This document shows, piece after piece, positions 24,266-37,164 of a stretch of 64,000 nucleotides of DNA; position 1 is the stretch's first letter; each line of letters starts with the position of its first letter. The position numbers and the translations under genes are program-made. A model generated the notes under the pieces. It worked only from the letters and a program-made list of their open reading frames with translations. It did no database searches and was not told where the DNA came from. This DNA comes from Microplitis mediator (lineage: Eukaryota > Arthropoda > Insecta > Hymenoptera > Braconidae): NCBI RefSeq assembly GCF_029852145.1, contig NC_079974.1, positions 20,624,082-20,688,081 on the forward strand, in the 5' to 3' direction.

Positions 24266-25421
24266 ATTTTTTGATATTTAATACAGACACAATAATATAC
24301 ATATCATTGTCACACGTGTAGCGATTTTTTGTTGAGCTAATGAATTTATTTGTCACTAATTCCCGCTGACGTTGTAGTGATAATGATAAATTATATACCC
24401 ACATATATATCAATTAATACTACAATGCGATTTATAATACAAGGTAACAAAAAACTGCAATTAAAACTCATAATTATTTTTTTTTAGTTTATTAATTAAA
24501 CTGTAGCTTGTCTCGGACGCGATGCTTGAAGTTTTGTGTTTTTATCTTACAATGAGCTTTTATTATCTCGGATCTCTTTAATTATTTACTCCTATTATCA
24601 GTTTATTAAATATATAACTTTAGATAATTATAAATTTATAAAAAATCTATAGATGCACTATTTTTGTCAAAATTATCGGGCTAAAAATAATAAATACTAA
24701 ATATATAGAGAGAGATCATGGAACGATGCACAAATATCTTCCTCGTCTGATTCAAGCTTCAATAATTAGGCTAATTAATTAAGAGTTTTGAGGCGAGATT
24801 AAAGATATTAATTTAAATATATTATATTTAATTGTAAATATATAAATTCCTGCCTTAAAAAAAAAAAAATAAGACTAGACTTTAATTAATTTTAAAATTA
24901 GGCTAAATGATATATATATTAATTTAATGCAGAGATAATTATTTATCGTATATCCATAAATTTAATTAAATGTTCTCAACAATTAGTCAATATTTAGTGA
25001 TAGTAAATGGGATTAGAAATACAAATCGAGTCTAAATAAAATATATTATTGGGATTGTTTATGAACTAGATAATTAAAAAAAAAAATAAATGTTTTGTTT
25101 GTCCTAGTAAATGTAATTTAAATGTACTTCCAAGTTGAAGATCTGTATTTTGTGTTTGAAAACTAGTTAAAAAAAAAATTACAAGTTAAATGAATAAACA
25201 ATTAGCTCAAGAGGCAGTCATGTACCTGAAAGCCTCTCGATTTAATCGAACAGAAATATTAAATTATATAATTAACTCAGGAATGCTATTCATTGTGAAT
25301 TGCTCGGACAATGCAAAGCAATGTTCTTAGATTTAAATATTTAAAATATATATATATATAAATTACAAAAATCAGCCCTTCCGCGTACAGAAAACAAGAG
25401 ACCTCTAGATTTTAATTTTCT
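24266..25421. other. Intergenic DNA, no gene seen
   Basis: AT-rich with homopolymer runs and no recognisable frame. It may include the Oatp 3' UTR, whose polyadenylation signal I cannot place. Confidence 0.4.
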
Positions 25422-25501
25422 TTAAGGTGATTCTCAGACGGTGCCCCCACTTATTCAAAATATTAAATAATTTTAAATTGTAATGACTAAGGCCAAGAAT
25501 T

Positions 25502-25706
25502 ATGATACTGAAGTTAGCAGACGTCTAATAATTTTTGGATTTTATTTTAGAGAGTAAATTATGCGAAAAAAAAAATTTGAAAAAATTGCACCTGTAGTTT
25601 TTTAAATTCTCTACATGTGCATATTTTTATTTTTATTTTTTTGAATGATTGATTTGTTAAAAAAAAAATCCGAAAATTTTTAATTATCTGCTAACTTCAA
25701 GATCAT
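25502..25706. mobile_element. hAT-like MITE copy 9
   Basis: 205-bp copy starting ATGATACTGAAGTTAGCAGA, with perfect 8-bp flanking repeat CAAGAATT (25494-25501 and 25707-25714). It is inserted in the TTAAGG element. Confidence 0.9.
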
Positions 25707-25713
25707 CAAGAAT

Positions 25714-26636
25714 TTGGTTTTTTTAAAAGGGAGAGATAAAAGATGGGAGGAGCTGAATTTCTGATTGGTTGAATTTTGATAAATTTGTATTTGTTTATTT
25801 GAATGGAGTGAAAAGAGCAATGGAGTGAAAATTAAAGAAAAATTTTGTAATCCGTCGGCTAAAGTAATATCATCTAAAATATTTGCAAAATAATACCCTT
25901 AGTATATATACTCGTATAAAAAAGTTGCGGTATTCCGCAGGTGATCCGCTGAATATCATGTGGAAGTCATATTTTGACACAAATATGAATTCCGGATGAA
26001 TTCCTGATGAATACACAAAGATAGTATAGAAATATACTTCTAGTGATAGATTGTATGACAAATTCTATTACAAAAAATTTTTTTTTTCTTGCGGGGAAAT
26101 TGGGAGTTTTTTTTTTAGCCGAGGGATCTCGGAGTGAAGTGGATTTTATTTCACTCCCAATTCACTCCTGTCCAGAGTTTTAACATTTCAATGAATTTAT
26201 TGACCTAAAAGAGCTTTAATTAATAAATTTTTCAAATTCATTTTAGTTCAGAAAAAAAAAATTGTTTCTGTAGAAAATTTTTTTACAGGTGGTCCATTAT
26301 GCCCCAGATATCGCAAATCAGCTTAAAATATCAGAGATAACATGATTTGATCGAAAATGAAAAAAAAAAATTTACTAAATTTTTGAAGGGGGTAAATTCA
26401 TTCAAAATATAATTGGGTGCATATTTTAGAGTTTCAACCAATAAAGTTCCACATCAAGATTACAAATATACATGGTTATGTGACTAGTAGATTTGTTTTG
26501 CATTGGTTAAACTTATTTGTGTTTCATCGCTCTTTTCAGTCCATTCAAATAAGCAAATACAAATCTATAAAAATTCAACCAATCAGAAATTCAGCTCCTC
26601 CCATCGTTTATCTCTCCCTTTTGAAAGAACCAAAGT
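25714..26636. mobile_element. Inverted-repeat element with ~120-bp arms
   Basis: The left arm (about 25714-25830) includes GATGGGAGGAGCTGAATTTC and TGATTGGTTGAATTTT. The right arm (about 26515-26636) contains their complements. Arms are close to 90 percent identical by eye. The centre has no coding frame of note. Confidence 0.7.
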
Positions 26637-27058
26637 ATTAAAATTTAAAAAATGAATTAAAAAAAAGTTAAAGGATAAATTGAAAAATGGACAACGCAGT
26701 TACAATTTCGCGGAAACATCGTTTTTTAAAAAAATTATTTACAGTTGATATCAATTCGGAAATAAACGAAATTTGTTAAATAAATTTCAGTAAAATCTTC
26801 ATGTCAGCATTATAATTTGTAATGTAAAATTTTTTAGACGAAAATTTATTCAACAAATTTTGTTTAACTCCTAGTTGATAACGACTGAGTAATTTTTTTA
26901 AGAATATACATCCCAGTGAAATTGTAACTGCGTTGTTCTTTTTTCAATTACTAGTTTAATTTTTTTAGAATTAATTAATTACATCATAATATTGTTGACA
27001 GTTCAAGATCATTGAATAATTTTTGAAAAGTGGGGGCACTGTCTAAGAATGCCCTTAA

Positions 27059-27901
27059 ACGTAAATTCTTTATTACTAAATTTTTGCTTGCAAAGGAAAT
27101 TAATTATTTATAAATTTCAGGCTTGGAAAAATTTGACAGTAAATGACATGGAAAATTTTTTTATTTACTCATTAGTTTTTAATTTAAGTTTAGTGATTTT
27201 TAGAAGAAAAAAAAATACGACTGGCTTCTTAAAAAAGTCGGTGGATCTAAAAATACCCTGAGGGGGTCACTTGACCTAGTGCGCGAGTAATAACTTTTCG
27301 GTTCACTCGAAGGGTTGATGGGAATTTATGGATTTTTCCTTGAAAAAAAAAGTTTATAAATGAATATAATAATAATTGATAATGAAATATTATAGAATAA
27401 TACGATCTTCTGTATATTAATAAGATCATCTGTCACTTTAGTATGTAATGAACCTCACTGTCAATACTATTTGGTAGCCGAGCACTAACTAGTGCGATTG
27501 ATAGAGCAATTATATGCCTTCTACGAAATTTCGGGTGCGTACTGTTACGTAAAGTGTTTGTGATAAGTTTGATATCAATTACACACTCGTCTCATTACTT
27601 CAAATTTTTTTTTTTAATTTTACATAAAGTAGAAGTACCAGTTGTGACCACTGCTCCATTTTTGGACATTTGATACCTTATTTTAATTAATGAAAAAGTA
27701 ACAAATAAAATTTCTAATTTAAAAGTGGGACAGAAATATCTTTTAAAATTAATTACGTCATTGCGCGTACAAATTTTATTTAAATTTTTCACGTGTCCAA
27801 AACTGGCCCTGGCAAAAATTGGTACCTTTACTTTACAATTTTTTTTTCATTAATAATTAATTTTGTAAAATAATTTAAATTAAATTTTTTTATTTATAAT
27901 C
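27059..27901. other. Intergenic DNA, no gene seen
   Basis: AT-rich sequence with short open frames on both strands and no recognisable product. Confidence 0.4.
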
Positions 27902-28074
27902 ATGATCCTGAAGTTAGCAGACAATTAAAAAATTTTGAATTTTTTTTCAACTTCAATTACAAAAAAAAAAAATATGCGTGTAAAAAATAAAAAAAACTAA
28001 TGCAATTTTTTTATAATTTATCGTTTTGAAAAAAAATCCAAAAATTATTAGACGTCGTCTAACTTCAGTATCAT
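27902..28074. mobile_element. hAT-like MITE copy 10
   Basis: Begins ATGATCCTGAAGTTAGCAGA and ends TCTAACTTCAGTATCAT; internally deleted to 173 bp. The target repeat is unclear. Confidence 0.75.
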
Positions 28075-29985
28075 TTTATACTTTCTCATAAATTTTGATG
28101 AGACGATTGATTTAATTGAAAGAAAAGTAAAAAATTTAAATAAACTAAAAAAAATGTGCTGTGAAAATGGTAATTGAGTGTTAGAAATATTAGAATCAAA
28201 CTCGACTAAATCTCTTCTAAAAAAATGGCTCAAGATTTGTGGTGTTGCGTTGTTTAAAAAAATAAATATATATGTCTATAGATCACAAAAAAAAAAAAAA
28301 AATGTATATAAACTAAAAAAAAATAATAATAAGTAGAGGTTTTGTACAGTGCGTAAAATTTTCTATGTCGTAACTGCCGGCGCTAATTTATAAAAATCAT
28401 CATGAGCCAATAATCATTTTAAACTAATCAATTATTAAGTATGTATAATTATAAATTACAAAAATAATTTTTATCATATAATTAAATGTTACTTAAATAC
28501 TCGCTGAGGAAAAAATTTTTACCATTTTTACGCAGGTTATTATCATCTCTTTTTATTAAACATTATTATGATTCATGCGATCATAATGCTCTATTATTAT
28601 CATAATTATTATTACCATAGTTTATGTATTGATTTTTTTTTTTTCACAAACTATTAACTGTGAAACATTCCAGTGTCAGCAGTAAGTGAGAAGTAATTTT
28701 TTTTTTAATTTTAAAAAGTAATTAGAAAAATAATCATTGAAAAATAAATAAATTATAAATTTTAAATAAAAAAAAAAAAAATTAATAATTAAGTAATAAA
28801 ATAAAATGTTATGTACATAGATATGACTACTATATATTATAGTATGTAATGTAATACTGCTTATAGATATATCTATATACATAAATATATAAATATAATG
28901 TAATGTATTTTTTGTAGGGACCATAATTATTAAGCTGAAAAAAAATCTAGCGATGGATACAATAATTAATTATTTGTATTTAATAAAAAATAATTAATAA
29001 ATAATTAAATGAATTAATGAGTAATGATAGGAAGGATTATTGACAAATGCATCGAGGGTTTAATGAGTCGAGGAGACGGTACAGGTACAAATTAATAAAA
29101 AAAGATTATTAATTTTATTTTTAGATCAAGGCCTCGAATAATTAAAAATTTTCATTAATTGGAGGCCTGGGAAATTAAAAATTTTTTTTATAAATTAAAG
29201 GAAAGATTTAATTGACATTGATCGTGGACCTGAATGTGAATTACGAGTTTCGTTTGTAGAAACTTATTGATGTGTGATAAATTATTATTAAACGTATGCC
29301 TTAAATGGATAAATTAAATGAAAGGACAATGAATCTTAATTCGTTAATTAAAATATTAATTAATGTAAAATAAATGAATTAAAAAATATATATATATAGA
29401 TATATTAAATGTTTACAGAGATCGTAGTGTAAATTGATGAAAAAAAAATTGCACGAACGGATTGTGGTTTGGTAGATTATATTTTTTTCATTATTTGTAA
29501 TTGTTATTAATAATTTAATTACTTAACCCATAATTAGTGCAATTATTTTTTTTAGACAATTTTATGTTTGATAAAAAAAATATGTAATGATTTGTTTATC
29601 TTTAATGACGAATTTATTAAGAAATAATTGTTTAGTAATTACGCTAGTAATATTATTTTCGATAAATTATATTTTTTTTATAGATTTTTTAATATAAATT
29701 TAAATACTTTAGATTTTGTAATGAATGTGTTAATTAAATATGTATGAAATTTTTTAAATGTTTTTTAGCTTTAAAATAAAGTAATTGCTAGCATAATTAC
29801 TTAATTTTAATTAATTAAGCTACATATTATTAACATTGAAATGAGCAATTAGCTTTTTCAAGTTCGCCTTATTATTTTTATCTAAAAATAAATTTGAATA
29901 AAAAAAAAAAATAAAAGTTTCAAAGGTAAAAAATTATGTCTTGTCTCTTTAATTATCCCACTGCAATAATAATTAATTACAACAA
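28075..29985. other. Intergenic DNA, no gene seen
   Basis: Extremely AT-rich DNA with simple-sequence runs. No coding-like composition or element ends are recognised. Confidence 0.5.
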
Positions 29986-30412
29986 ATTAAAAACATCATT
30001 TATATTTCCCGCGTAATTTTTAAATTTCCCGCCGTTTTTAAATAAATACTATAAATAATTTATTTATTAATTACAGTAAATAGATAAAAATATATGATCC
30101 TGAAGTTAGCAGACATTTAAAAATTTGTGAATTTTCGTATTTCAACAAATCAATTGCAAAAAAATAAAATAAAAATATGCACACGTAGAAAATTTTAAAA
30201 ACTACAGGTGCAATTTTTTCAAAAAATTTTTTTTTTGTGCTTTATTGTCTAAAAAAAAATCCAAAAATTATTAGACGTCTGCTAACTTCAGTATCATATT
30301 AAAAACATGATTTATATTTCCCGCGTAATTTTTAAATTTCCCGCCTTTTTTAAATAAATATTATAAACTACAATAAATAATTTATTTATTAATTACAGTA
30401 AACATAAAAATA
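29986..30412. repeat. ~110-bp direct repeats exactly bracketing a MITE
   Basis: A unit starting ATTAAAAACAT, containing TTTCCCGCGTAATTTTTAAA and ending AAAAATAT is present at 29986-30093 and 30298-30412. The MITE at 30094-30297 lies exactly between the two copies. Confidence 0.8.
30094..30297. mobile_element. hAT-like MITE copy 11
   Basis: 204-bp copy, ATGATCCTGAAGTTAGCAGA to GCTAACTTCAGTATCAT. Instead of an 8-bp repeat it is bracketed by the 110-bp direct repeats. Confidence 0.8.
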
Positions 30413-30439
30413 TTTGAATTGTCTAATTTGAATTTGGCG

Positions 30440-30726
30440 GGTAAAAATAATTGAAACCAATGGCGTCTCGCAAGATGGCGCCAGCGTAATTTCAAATGGT
30501 GAAACTATCAGTGGGTTTGTGTTTCCTGTAATGTGCCTGTGGTGTCTCTCCTCCTGCTCCATACCCTCCGCCATTTCCATGTTCATGATCAAATCAGTTG
30601 TTCACGGGCTCTTCTGGCGAAAGGACGTACGTGTGTGTCGTTAAGTGTCAGTATATTTTCGGAGTGTCGTTTTTAAAAACGAACCCCCCAACGTGCTCGC
30701 CGTATTCAATGTGTATGGCGATTCAG
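30440..30726 (+). promoter_or_regulatory. Candidate promoter and first exon
   Basis: A GC-richer segment contains CCAATGG (30458), a YY1/Pho-like AAGATGGCGCC (30472-30482) and three initiator-like TCAGT strings (about 30507, 30594, 30648). It ends in a strong splice donor, ATTCAG before GTGAGT at 30727. ATG TGT ATG GCG near the end is open to the donor in phase 0, but the PRL-1 exon has an in-frame stop just upstream of its own ATG, so this would act as 5' UTR if spliced to PRL-1. It could belong to PRL-1 (15 kb downstream) or to an unrecognised transcript. Confidence 0.45.
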
Positions 30727-31623
30727 GTGAGTCAATTATTAATCAATTAATTAATTAATTACATTAATGCAAAAAAAATATTTCCACTCATCGAAAATTA
30801 ATTAACAAAAACTTGGGTTTTAACTCAACCAACATTTGGCGTATCCAGCGATTCGTGACTTGCGCGGACAATCAACTCTCTAGTATACCTAGAAAAGCTT
30901 TTTTGATGCTCTACCAACAATTAATCATAGCCTATCTAGAAAAATTCACATTTTCGCCCATCATCCTCCGAATTTATTATTATTACCAACAATAATAATA
31001 AATTTAGTAAAAAAAAATATTTAAGGGCATCAACAAATGAAAATATATATAATAATTCATCATTAATTTATGATCGTGACGTTTCACCGTTCTACTTCGA
31101 GACTAACATCCGGTGACCAGTCGACACTCGATGCTGAGGCTCCAAGACTTTCACGCCCGTATCCAACCCGCAATATCTTAAATTCCCTATTTTTTTATCT
31201 TTTATATTTCATCATTCTTCGAAATTTTTTACTTCATCAATCACTTGCTCCATTTTACGTTTAATTTATCAACGCTAATTTATTCAAAATCATTCCCCAC
31301 AATTAATTACACTCCGACTTCAATTAATCATAGAAATTCAAATTCAAAAATACACGTGCGTTGATCAGTTAAATCTCTAGATCATTTGAAATTTTAAATT
31401 CTCCAGACGGGAAAAAAAAATTCGTACTGATGTGAAATAAAAAATTATTTTGCCGAACAAAGGAGCCAGGTGTTGCTACAAATATTCAGGTATAAAAATT
31501 ACCTGGTACATAAAATCGAGTCCCAGTTATTGGTACCTGTAAATACCAGAATTTGTCTTGGTCGAGAAATTTCTACTTACCGCGAAAATTTAAATTTTCA
31601 AAAAAATTTGAATCAAGAATTCT

Positions 31624-31801
31624 ATGATCCTGTTAGCAGACGATTAGTAATTTTTGAATCGCAAATAAACGAAAATTAAAAATATGCACATGTAGAAAAT
31701 TAAAAAAACTACATGTGCAATTTTTTCGTTTTTTTTTTTTTTTTGTAATTTACTATTTTTAAAAAAATAAAAAATTATTAGACGTCTGCTAACAGTATCA
31801 C
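31624..31801. mobile_element. hAT-like MITE copy 12
   Basis: Diverged copy, ATGATCCTGTTAGCAGACGA to GTCTGCTAACAGTATCAC, without a visible target repeat. It abuts the target repeat of copy 13. Confidence 0.65.
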
Positions 31802-31808
31802 GGAAATT

Positions 31809-32011
31809 ATGATACTGAAGTTAGCAGACGTCTAATAATTTTTGGATTTTTTTTTTAGACGATAAAACATAAAAAAAAAATATTTGAAAAAATTGCACAT
31901 ATAGTTTTTTGAATTTTCTACATGTGCATTTTTTTAGTTTTTTTTTTTCTCATAAATTTGTTGCAAAAAAAATTCCGAAAATTATAAATTGTCTGTTAAC
32001 TTCAGGATCAT
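31809..32011. mobile_element. hAT-like MITE copy 13
   Basis: 203-bp copy. Flanked by CGGAAATT (31801-31808) and CGAAAATT (32012-32019), an 8-bp target repeat with one mismatch. Confidence 0.85.
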
Positions 32012-32019
32012 CGAAAATT

Positions 32020-33340
32020 TACTTTCAATCCAGATTTTTTTTTCCTACAGTCGCTTGTAATGAAATCGACTTTTTTTCAGTCATCAATTATAATTACATA
32101 TATATAAGTTATATAATATGTCATGATAGGAAACGTAGGATTGACGTAGGACAGGAAGTGAAGACAAGCTGGATAGCAAAGAAAATAATTGAATGTCAAG
32201 TGAATAAAAAAACAAAGACCCGTAGGTGTTTATTAAATTACTGTTGGTAAACATTAACAAGTACTGGCTCTCAATGTTTTACACTCAGCTAAAACTGTTT
32301 AGTATCTCAAGCCTCGAGCTATTAAATCGCTATACGATAGATAGACTTGTCCTTTTGTCAACGCGTAATTAATATCCAATGTCAAGTTATTATTTATATA
32401 ACTAGATATATATTTAAAGACATTCGTCGGGGATATTTAGTATCAAAGGACATCTCACATAATTATTATCTCCGTGCTCCGAGTTTATTATTACCATATT
32501 ATTTAATATGAGATTTGATCAGCATCTCATATCAGGGTGGTCGTCGGCGCGAAATTAACAGACCTTTTTGTTCTTGCTCGCCACGTGTCGTCGTCGGCGT
32601 TGAATTACACGGTATAATCTCTATACTGACGATGAGTCAAGACTTTAATTGCGTATGCCATACAATACTATTGTATTGTATTTTATTTTATCTGTTTCCT
32701 ACTTAATACGTCTCGCATATTGTCGTGGGCATTTGCTTTGACGCTGAATCGTCAGAATATATTTTGTTATTGTTATTATCATTATATTGCGTCTATGACG
32801 CACGTGGACTCGAAACATACGTCATTCGTTATCCGACACTTGTCGGCAATTCATGTCCAAGTAAATTGATAACTCATTGCTGAAAAAAAAATATAAATAA
32901 AAATAATAATATTAATATTAATGAATGTATTATTATTATTATTAATTTTTTAAATCTTGATAGCGATTTTTAAAATTCAAATCCGCTATCAATACAATAC
33001 ACGATATTACGTAATGATGATAATAAATAATAATGATAAACAAAAATGAAAATGCGTATCAGTTTCGGGGACCACCAGCCGTGATTTAGTATATACATAT
33101 GCTGATATGTGTAGATATTAAGTATAATACGTTAGACAAAACATAAAACATCCATCATATCGACAATAAATGTTCCTGAGTATGTACACAATTGAATAAT
33201 AAGTACAAGGAAATAGGGAAATAAAATATACAGACAGTAATACAGGTTATAAAATGTAAATGTCAGTCCCTTGTCCCTACTCAAAGTCGTCAGTCTACGT
33301 GACTATGCTCTGGTGGGTACTTTTTAAAAAAGGATTTAAA
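32020..33340. other. Intergenic DNA, no gene recognised
   Basis: Contains a somewhat GC-richer patch at about 32520-32640 with repeated CGTCGTCGG-type strings and an open frame of 63 codons. No domain, splice context or start context supports a gene. Confidence 0.4.
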
Positions 33341-33349
33341 AATAAAAGC

Positions 33350-33620
33350 GTAAGCCAAGTCGTCGACCCTGCTCCAGGTTTTGAACCTGCCCCCCTCTGG
33401 AAAGGCAATGAGACCCCCGTCTAGACGGCGCGCACCTAAAGAACGCCACTGGCGGCAGCAGGACGATTGACCAGGACGGTGGGTTGTAGTCCTTTATTCT
33501 TTTCTTTGTTTCTTCTTTTATTCCCCGTTTATTAGACCCCGGGACCCTAAAACCGGTTTCCCCAGAGTTCTTCGACTCCCTTTATTCGGCCTTGCCCGAA
33601 CTACCCAACGCAACCCTAAA
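33350..33620. repeat. GC-rich island, possibly a decayed tRNA-derived SINE
   Basis: An unusually GC-rich block in AT-rich DNA. On the minus strand AGGTTCAAAACCT resembles a tRNA T-arm/B-box (33385-33400), but I cannot find a matching A-box. It ends in a pyrimidine-rich part and CCCGGGACCC. It could equally be the remnant of another repeat. Confidence 0.25.
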
Positions 33621-33974
33621 CTTTGAAATTTATCAAATTACTAGACAAATAAATAGATAAATTATTTCAATATTTAATTACTAACATAAATATATGTATA
33701 GATTTTTGTAAAACAAACTTGGAGTAGTTGATAACAAATATCGTTATCAGAGACTAATATTTGGCTTCGATAAAACGATTAAATGCACTTGACTATTTAA
33801 TAGATAGGAAGTGGATAAGCCGAACGGAATACTAATGTAATGAGTCTGATCAATTGTCGCTAGTAGTAATTCTAATGCGTACATCCGTTTGACGGTTTCC
33901 TTTAATCGTCTTCCAATCATCCCATTCCATGTTTCAATTAAACCGACCGGAATTATCTTGGCAGCAAAAAAAAA

Positions 33975-34028
33975 AAAATTCCCGCCGTTAGATTTAAATT
34001 TTTAAATTTAAATCTAACGGCGGGAATT
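33975..34028. repeat. Perfect 26-bp inverted repeat (hairpin)
   Basis: AAATTCCCGCCGTTAGATTT plus six more bases is followed after a 2-base spacer (34001-34002) by its exact complement. A partial third copy of the arm (TTAAATCTAACAG) follows near 34036. The result is a near-perfect palindrome of over 50 bp. Confidence 0.9.
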
Positions 34029-34189
34029 TTTTAAAATTTAAATCTAACAGTCGATAAAATGTAATCGGTTGTGTAGAAATAGATTGTGAAATATTTAAGA
34101 TAATATAAAAATTGTACTTACGATAAACCCGGGATAAACTAGAGGATAGAAGAGGATAAATGTTTAATATGAGGACGAGGATAAAGAGA

Positions 34190-34760
34190 AGGTGGTATTG
34201 GTAGTGAGTGGGTGGTAGTTCGATGCAGGAGATACACGACGCTGCCAGACGGGGTCGCTGCCCGATGTCACTGACCTTGGTTAACGATCGACGACGTCTG
34301 AAAGGCTCGAGGGAACTTTCTACTAACCTTTCGCCATCATACCATAAACGACTAAATTTATTAGTCCTTTTTTAAATTCATTTTTAAACCCAACAAATCT
34401 AAAATCGAATATGCGACATGTGTACATTAATTAGCATCAAAGTTCCCAAACTTCCATCAACTCGATCAAATAATTAAAAGCCAATTACCGGGGTACAAAA
34501 TAATTAATTATGTTGCCTGAGTCGGCGAATTAACTCCCAGAAAATGACCTCTGGTCCGCCATTTTGAGAATCGTTATCAAAACGTACGGCACAACCCAGT
34601 GACCCGGATGAGGTATCGATTCTACGAGTAGAGAGTGAACCTAGCCTAGTATATTGCTCTCTTACTCTTACATTCTGTTCTTACCCTCTTTTCTTATGCT
34701 ATTTCCCAGCAACTACTCTAGACTACCATCTAAACTGCTCTACAGAGTGTATAGACTAAA
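34190..34760. other. GC-richer block, possible regulatory region
   Basis: Includes GACGTCTGAAAGG, GCCATTTTGAG and several CpG dinucleotides. Short frames are not convincing. It may be a promoter or enhancer in the presumed PRL-1 upstream region, judged only on composition. Confidence 0.25.
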
Positions 34761-37164
34761 TGAAATTGTGTATATCCCAGAAGAGTCATAACCAGAGCTC
34801 TATTCCCCAGTTTATATCATCGCAAAACTATAAGTGACATTTTTACCTTTAAAACTATTGCCACTTTACTCCAAATCCTAAAATTAACTGTAAATTAAGT
34901 CCATATACACATCTATATACATTTTTTTTAAATTGGTCATGATGTTTACCAGCGCGCTCTCCAGTGCGCGTGGGTGAACTAAAGTCTAACCGTTACTATT
35001 ACGTTTACCGTAATAATAAAGTTATTGTTGCTGGTATATATCAATATAAAATTTTCCCATGACGTAAAATGGGAGCTGAAGAGTTTCTAGATTAACATCC
35101 CACGCAATTTAATTCACTTGGCTGCATATATATAATGAAATAACTAAACTAGGTGCATATAGCGGTTGTATTAATCCTGAATCTTTGTGCTAGAGATTTT
35201 GCGGGGGTGGAATATAAATTGTAAGTCTTTTTGAATGCGTGGGCGTACAATATATATTATAGTATATAAACCCCGCAAAAGGTCGATGCTATCACATAAA
35301 ATACTAAAGTACCAATCGATACTGTGTGATTGCATTCACAACAAAATAAAGTTAAATAAATACCGCGGGTTCACGAACTGATTGAAGGAAATGAAATGAA
35401 AATTGAGATGGAATAAAAAAATAAAAATATTAAGAATGAATAATAAACTAGAGCCAAATGTATAAAGTTTTTTATATGAAATTGACATGACGACACGACC
35501 CTTTGTTCGTTTATGACATCGACGACAATCGAGACATCTCAGAGGTTCTTTCAAGTTCATCAGACCACTTAATTGTTTTAGCGAAGGACCTTGACGATAA
35601 AAAAAACTAGTTTTTTTATTCATAAATTTATTGTTCCTCGAAATTTTTTCATTTAATTCAATTGCTGGGTACAGACGTCAATTTACCGGCACAATAAAAC
35701 GTCTCGGGTCTTTTTTATGTTTTTGTTTGTTGATAATAAGGAGTCGCGGGTTTAATAAAACAAATAAGACCTTCACCCTCAGCGAACGAGGCAGCGAATG
35801 ACGTAGTGATTTACCCTCTGGGAAATTTGACGCAATCTTGTGCAATATCTCGTCATGTTATATTATATTACATATATATCGCTGTCGCTGATATATTTAA
35901 TAAACATATTGAGTTCTAAATTAAAGTTGAGATAAATTGACATCCCAGCGCGCAATTACTGGATGTCAAGTTTAAAAATTTAAATCGCCTGTGCTGTGAT
36001 TTTTATTTCTATGAAAACTTTATACTTTTTCTAATAAATTTCGAGTGGAAAAATAGACAACGCGTCGTATTCAGTGACATTCAAATAATATGCGAATAAA
36101 AAATTGCATTATATTTATTTTTATGATAAAAATTATTGTTTTCTGCTTCATGTCATACCAAGGTTCGTTTTATTTATCTAGTTTTTGTTATTTATTTATT
36201 TATTTTAAAGGATAAATATAGAAATATCGATCACCGTCAGCTAGTAACGATTGTTTGTTATTTAAATAAAGTAGTTTTTTTTTTTGCACGTGGAAAAATA
36301 TTCTTTTGCATGCACATGAGTCTGTTTCATTGCGCAGTGACATTGAAGTTTTAGTTTTTTTATTGAAAAATGTAAATTGAGGGTACTGATGAAAGTTATT
36401 TGATGTTCTGATGATTGAATCGTTACAGTTCGTACTGGAGTATAAATTTGTAGGTACGATCTGAGTACAATAGTATTAGATTACTCAAAGTAAATGATAT
36501 TATATTAGAGATAACATTCAATAGATCTGATGATGGATACAATTACCCGCGAAAGTTAAAATTAAAAAGTACAGAAATGATTAATCGAGGTCACGACTCA
36601 CTTTCATATGCCATAAACTGATGAAATTCACCTGCCTGAGAATCCTAGTTTGCCATTAAAACTAAAGTAAATGTTTATTTTTTAAAAAATAAACACTTTT
36701 TAATTAAAATTCAAGTAGAAAATTTTTTAGTAAATTTTCTATGATAACTTTATTAGATTTTTTTTCCTACTCTAAAAGCTTTTTAGAGATAAAAAGATTT
36801 TTATTAAAATTTAACTTCATCTTCGATAAAAAAATTGAATGAAGACTTTTTCTGGTGAAATATAAAAAGGCTTAAATATTTTAAAAATTAAATTGAGAAT
36901 AAGATAAAGATGTAGAAATTTTGAAAAAAAGTGAGAGAAGGATCAAAGTGATTCAACCGAGTGACCCGACCTAGAAAGCCCGTTTGGTACTTACTAGTAC
37001 GGTTTCATCGAACTTGCATATTTAACTTCAACTCATGCAAACACTAAATAACTCAGTGTAAATTTTATCACTTAACTAAAAATTACTCCAATTTCCTAAA
37101 ACACGAGTTTCAGAATTTAAATTCACCTTTCTATTGCACTAGAACTTATTAAATTTAGTCATCT
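34761..37164. other. Intergenic or intronic DNA, no gene seen
   Basis: AT-rich, with short open frames on both strands (for example 35336-35623 minus and 36136-36354 plus) that show no domain, splice context or coding-like composition. Confidence 0.4.

Larger units (their letters stand above)
25422..27058. mobile_element. TTAAGG..CCTTAA composite element with two inserts
   Basis: The ends are TTAAGGTGATTCTCAGACGG and GTCTAAGAATGCCCTTAA, with GTGCCCCCACTT / AAGTGGGGGCAC inside. It contains a hAT-like MITE (25502-25706) and a separate inverted-repeat element (about 25714-26636). The remaining core (26700-26990) matches the other TTAAGGGCA elements (for example GTTGATATCAATT). Confidence 0.7.

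Noticed and set aside
31909..32250. 113-codon plus-strand open frame
   Set aside because: The first third is MITE sequence and the remainder shows no recognisable protein.
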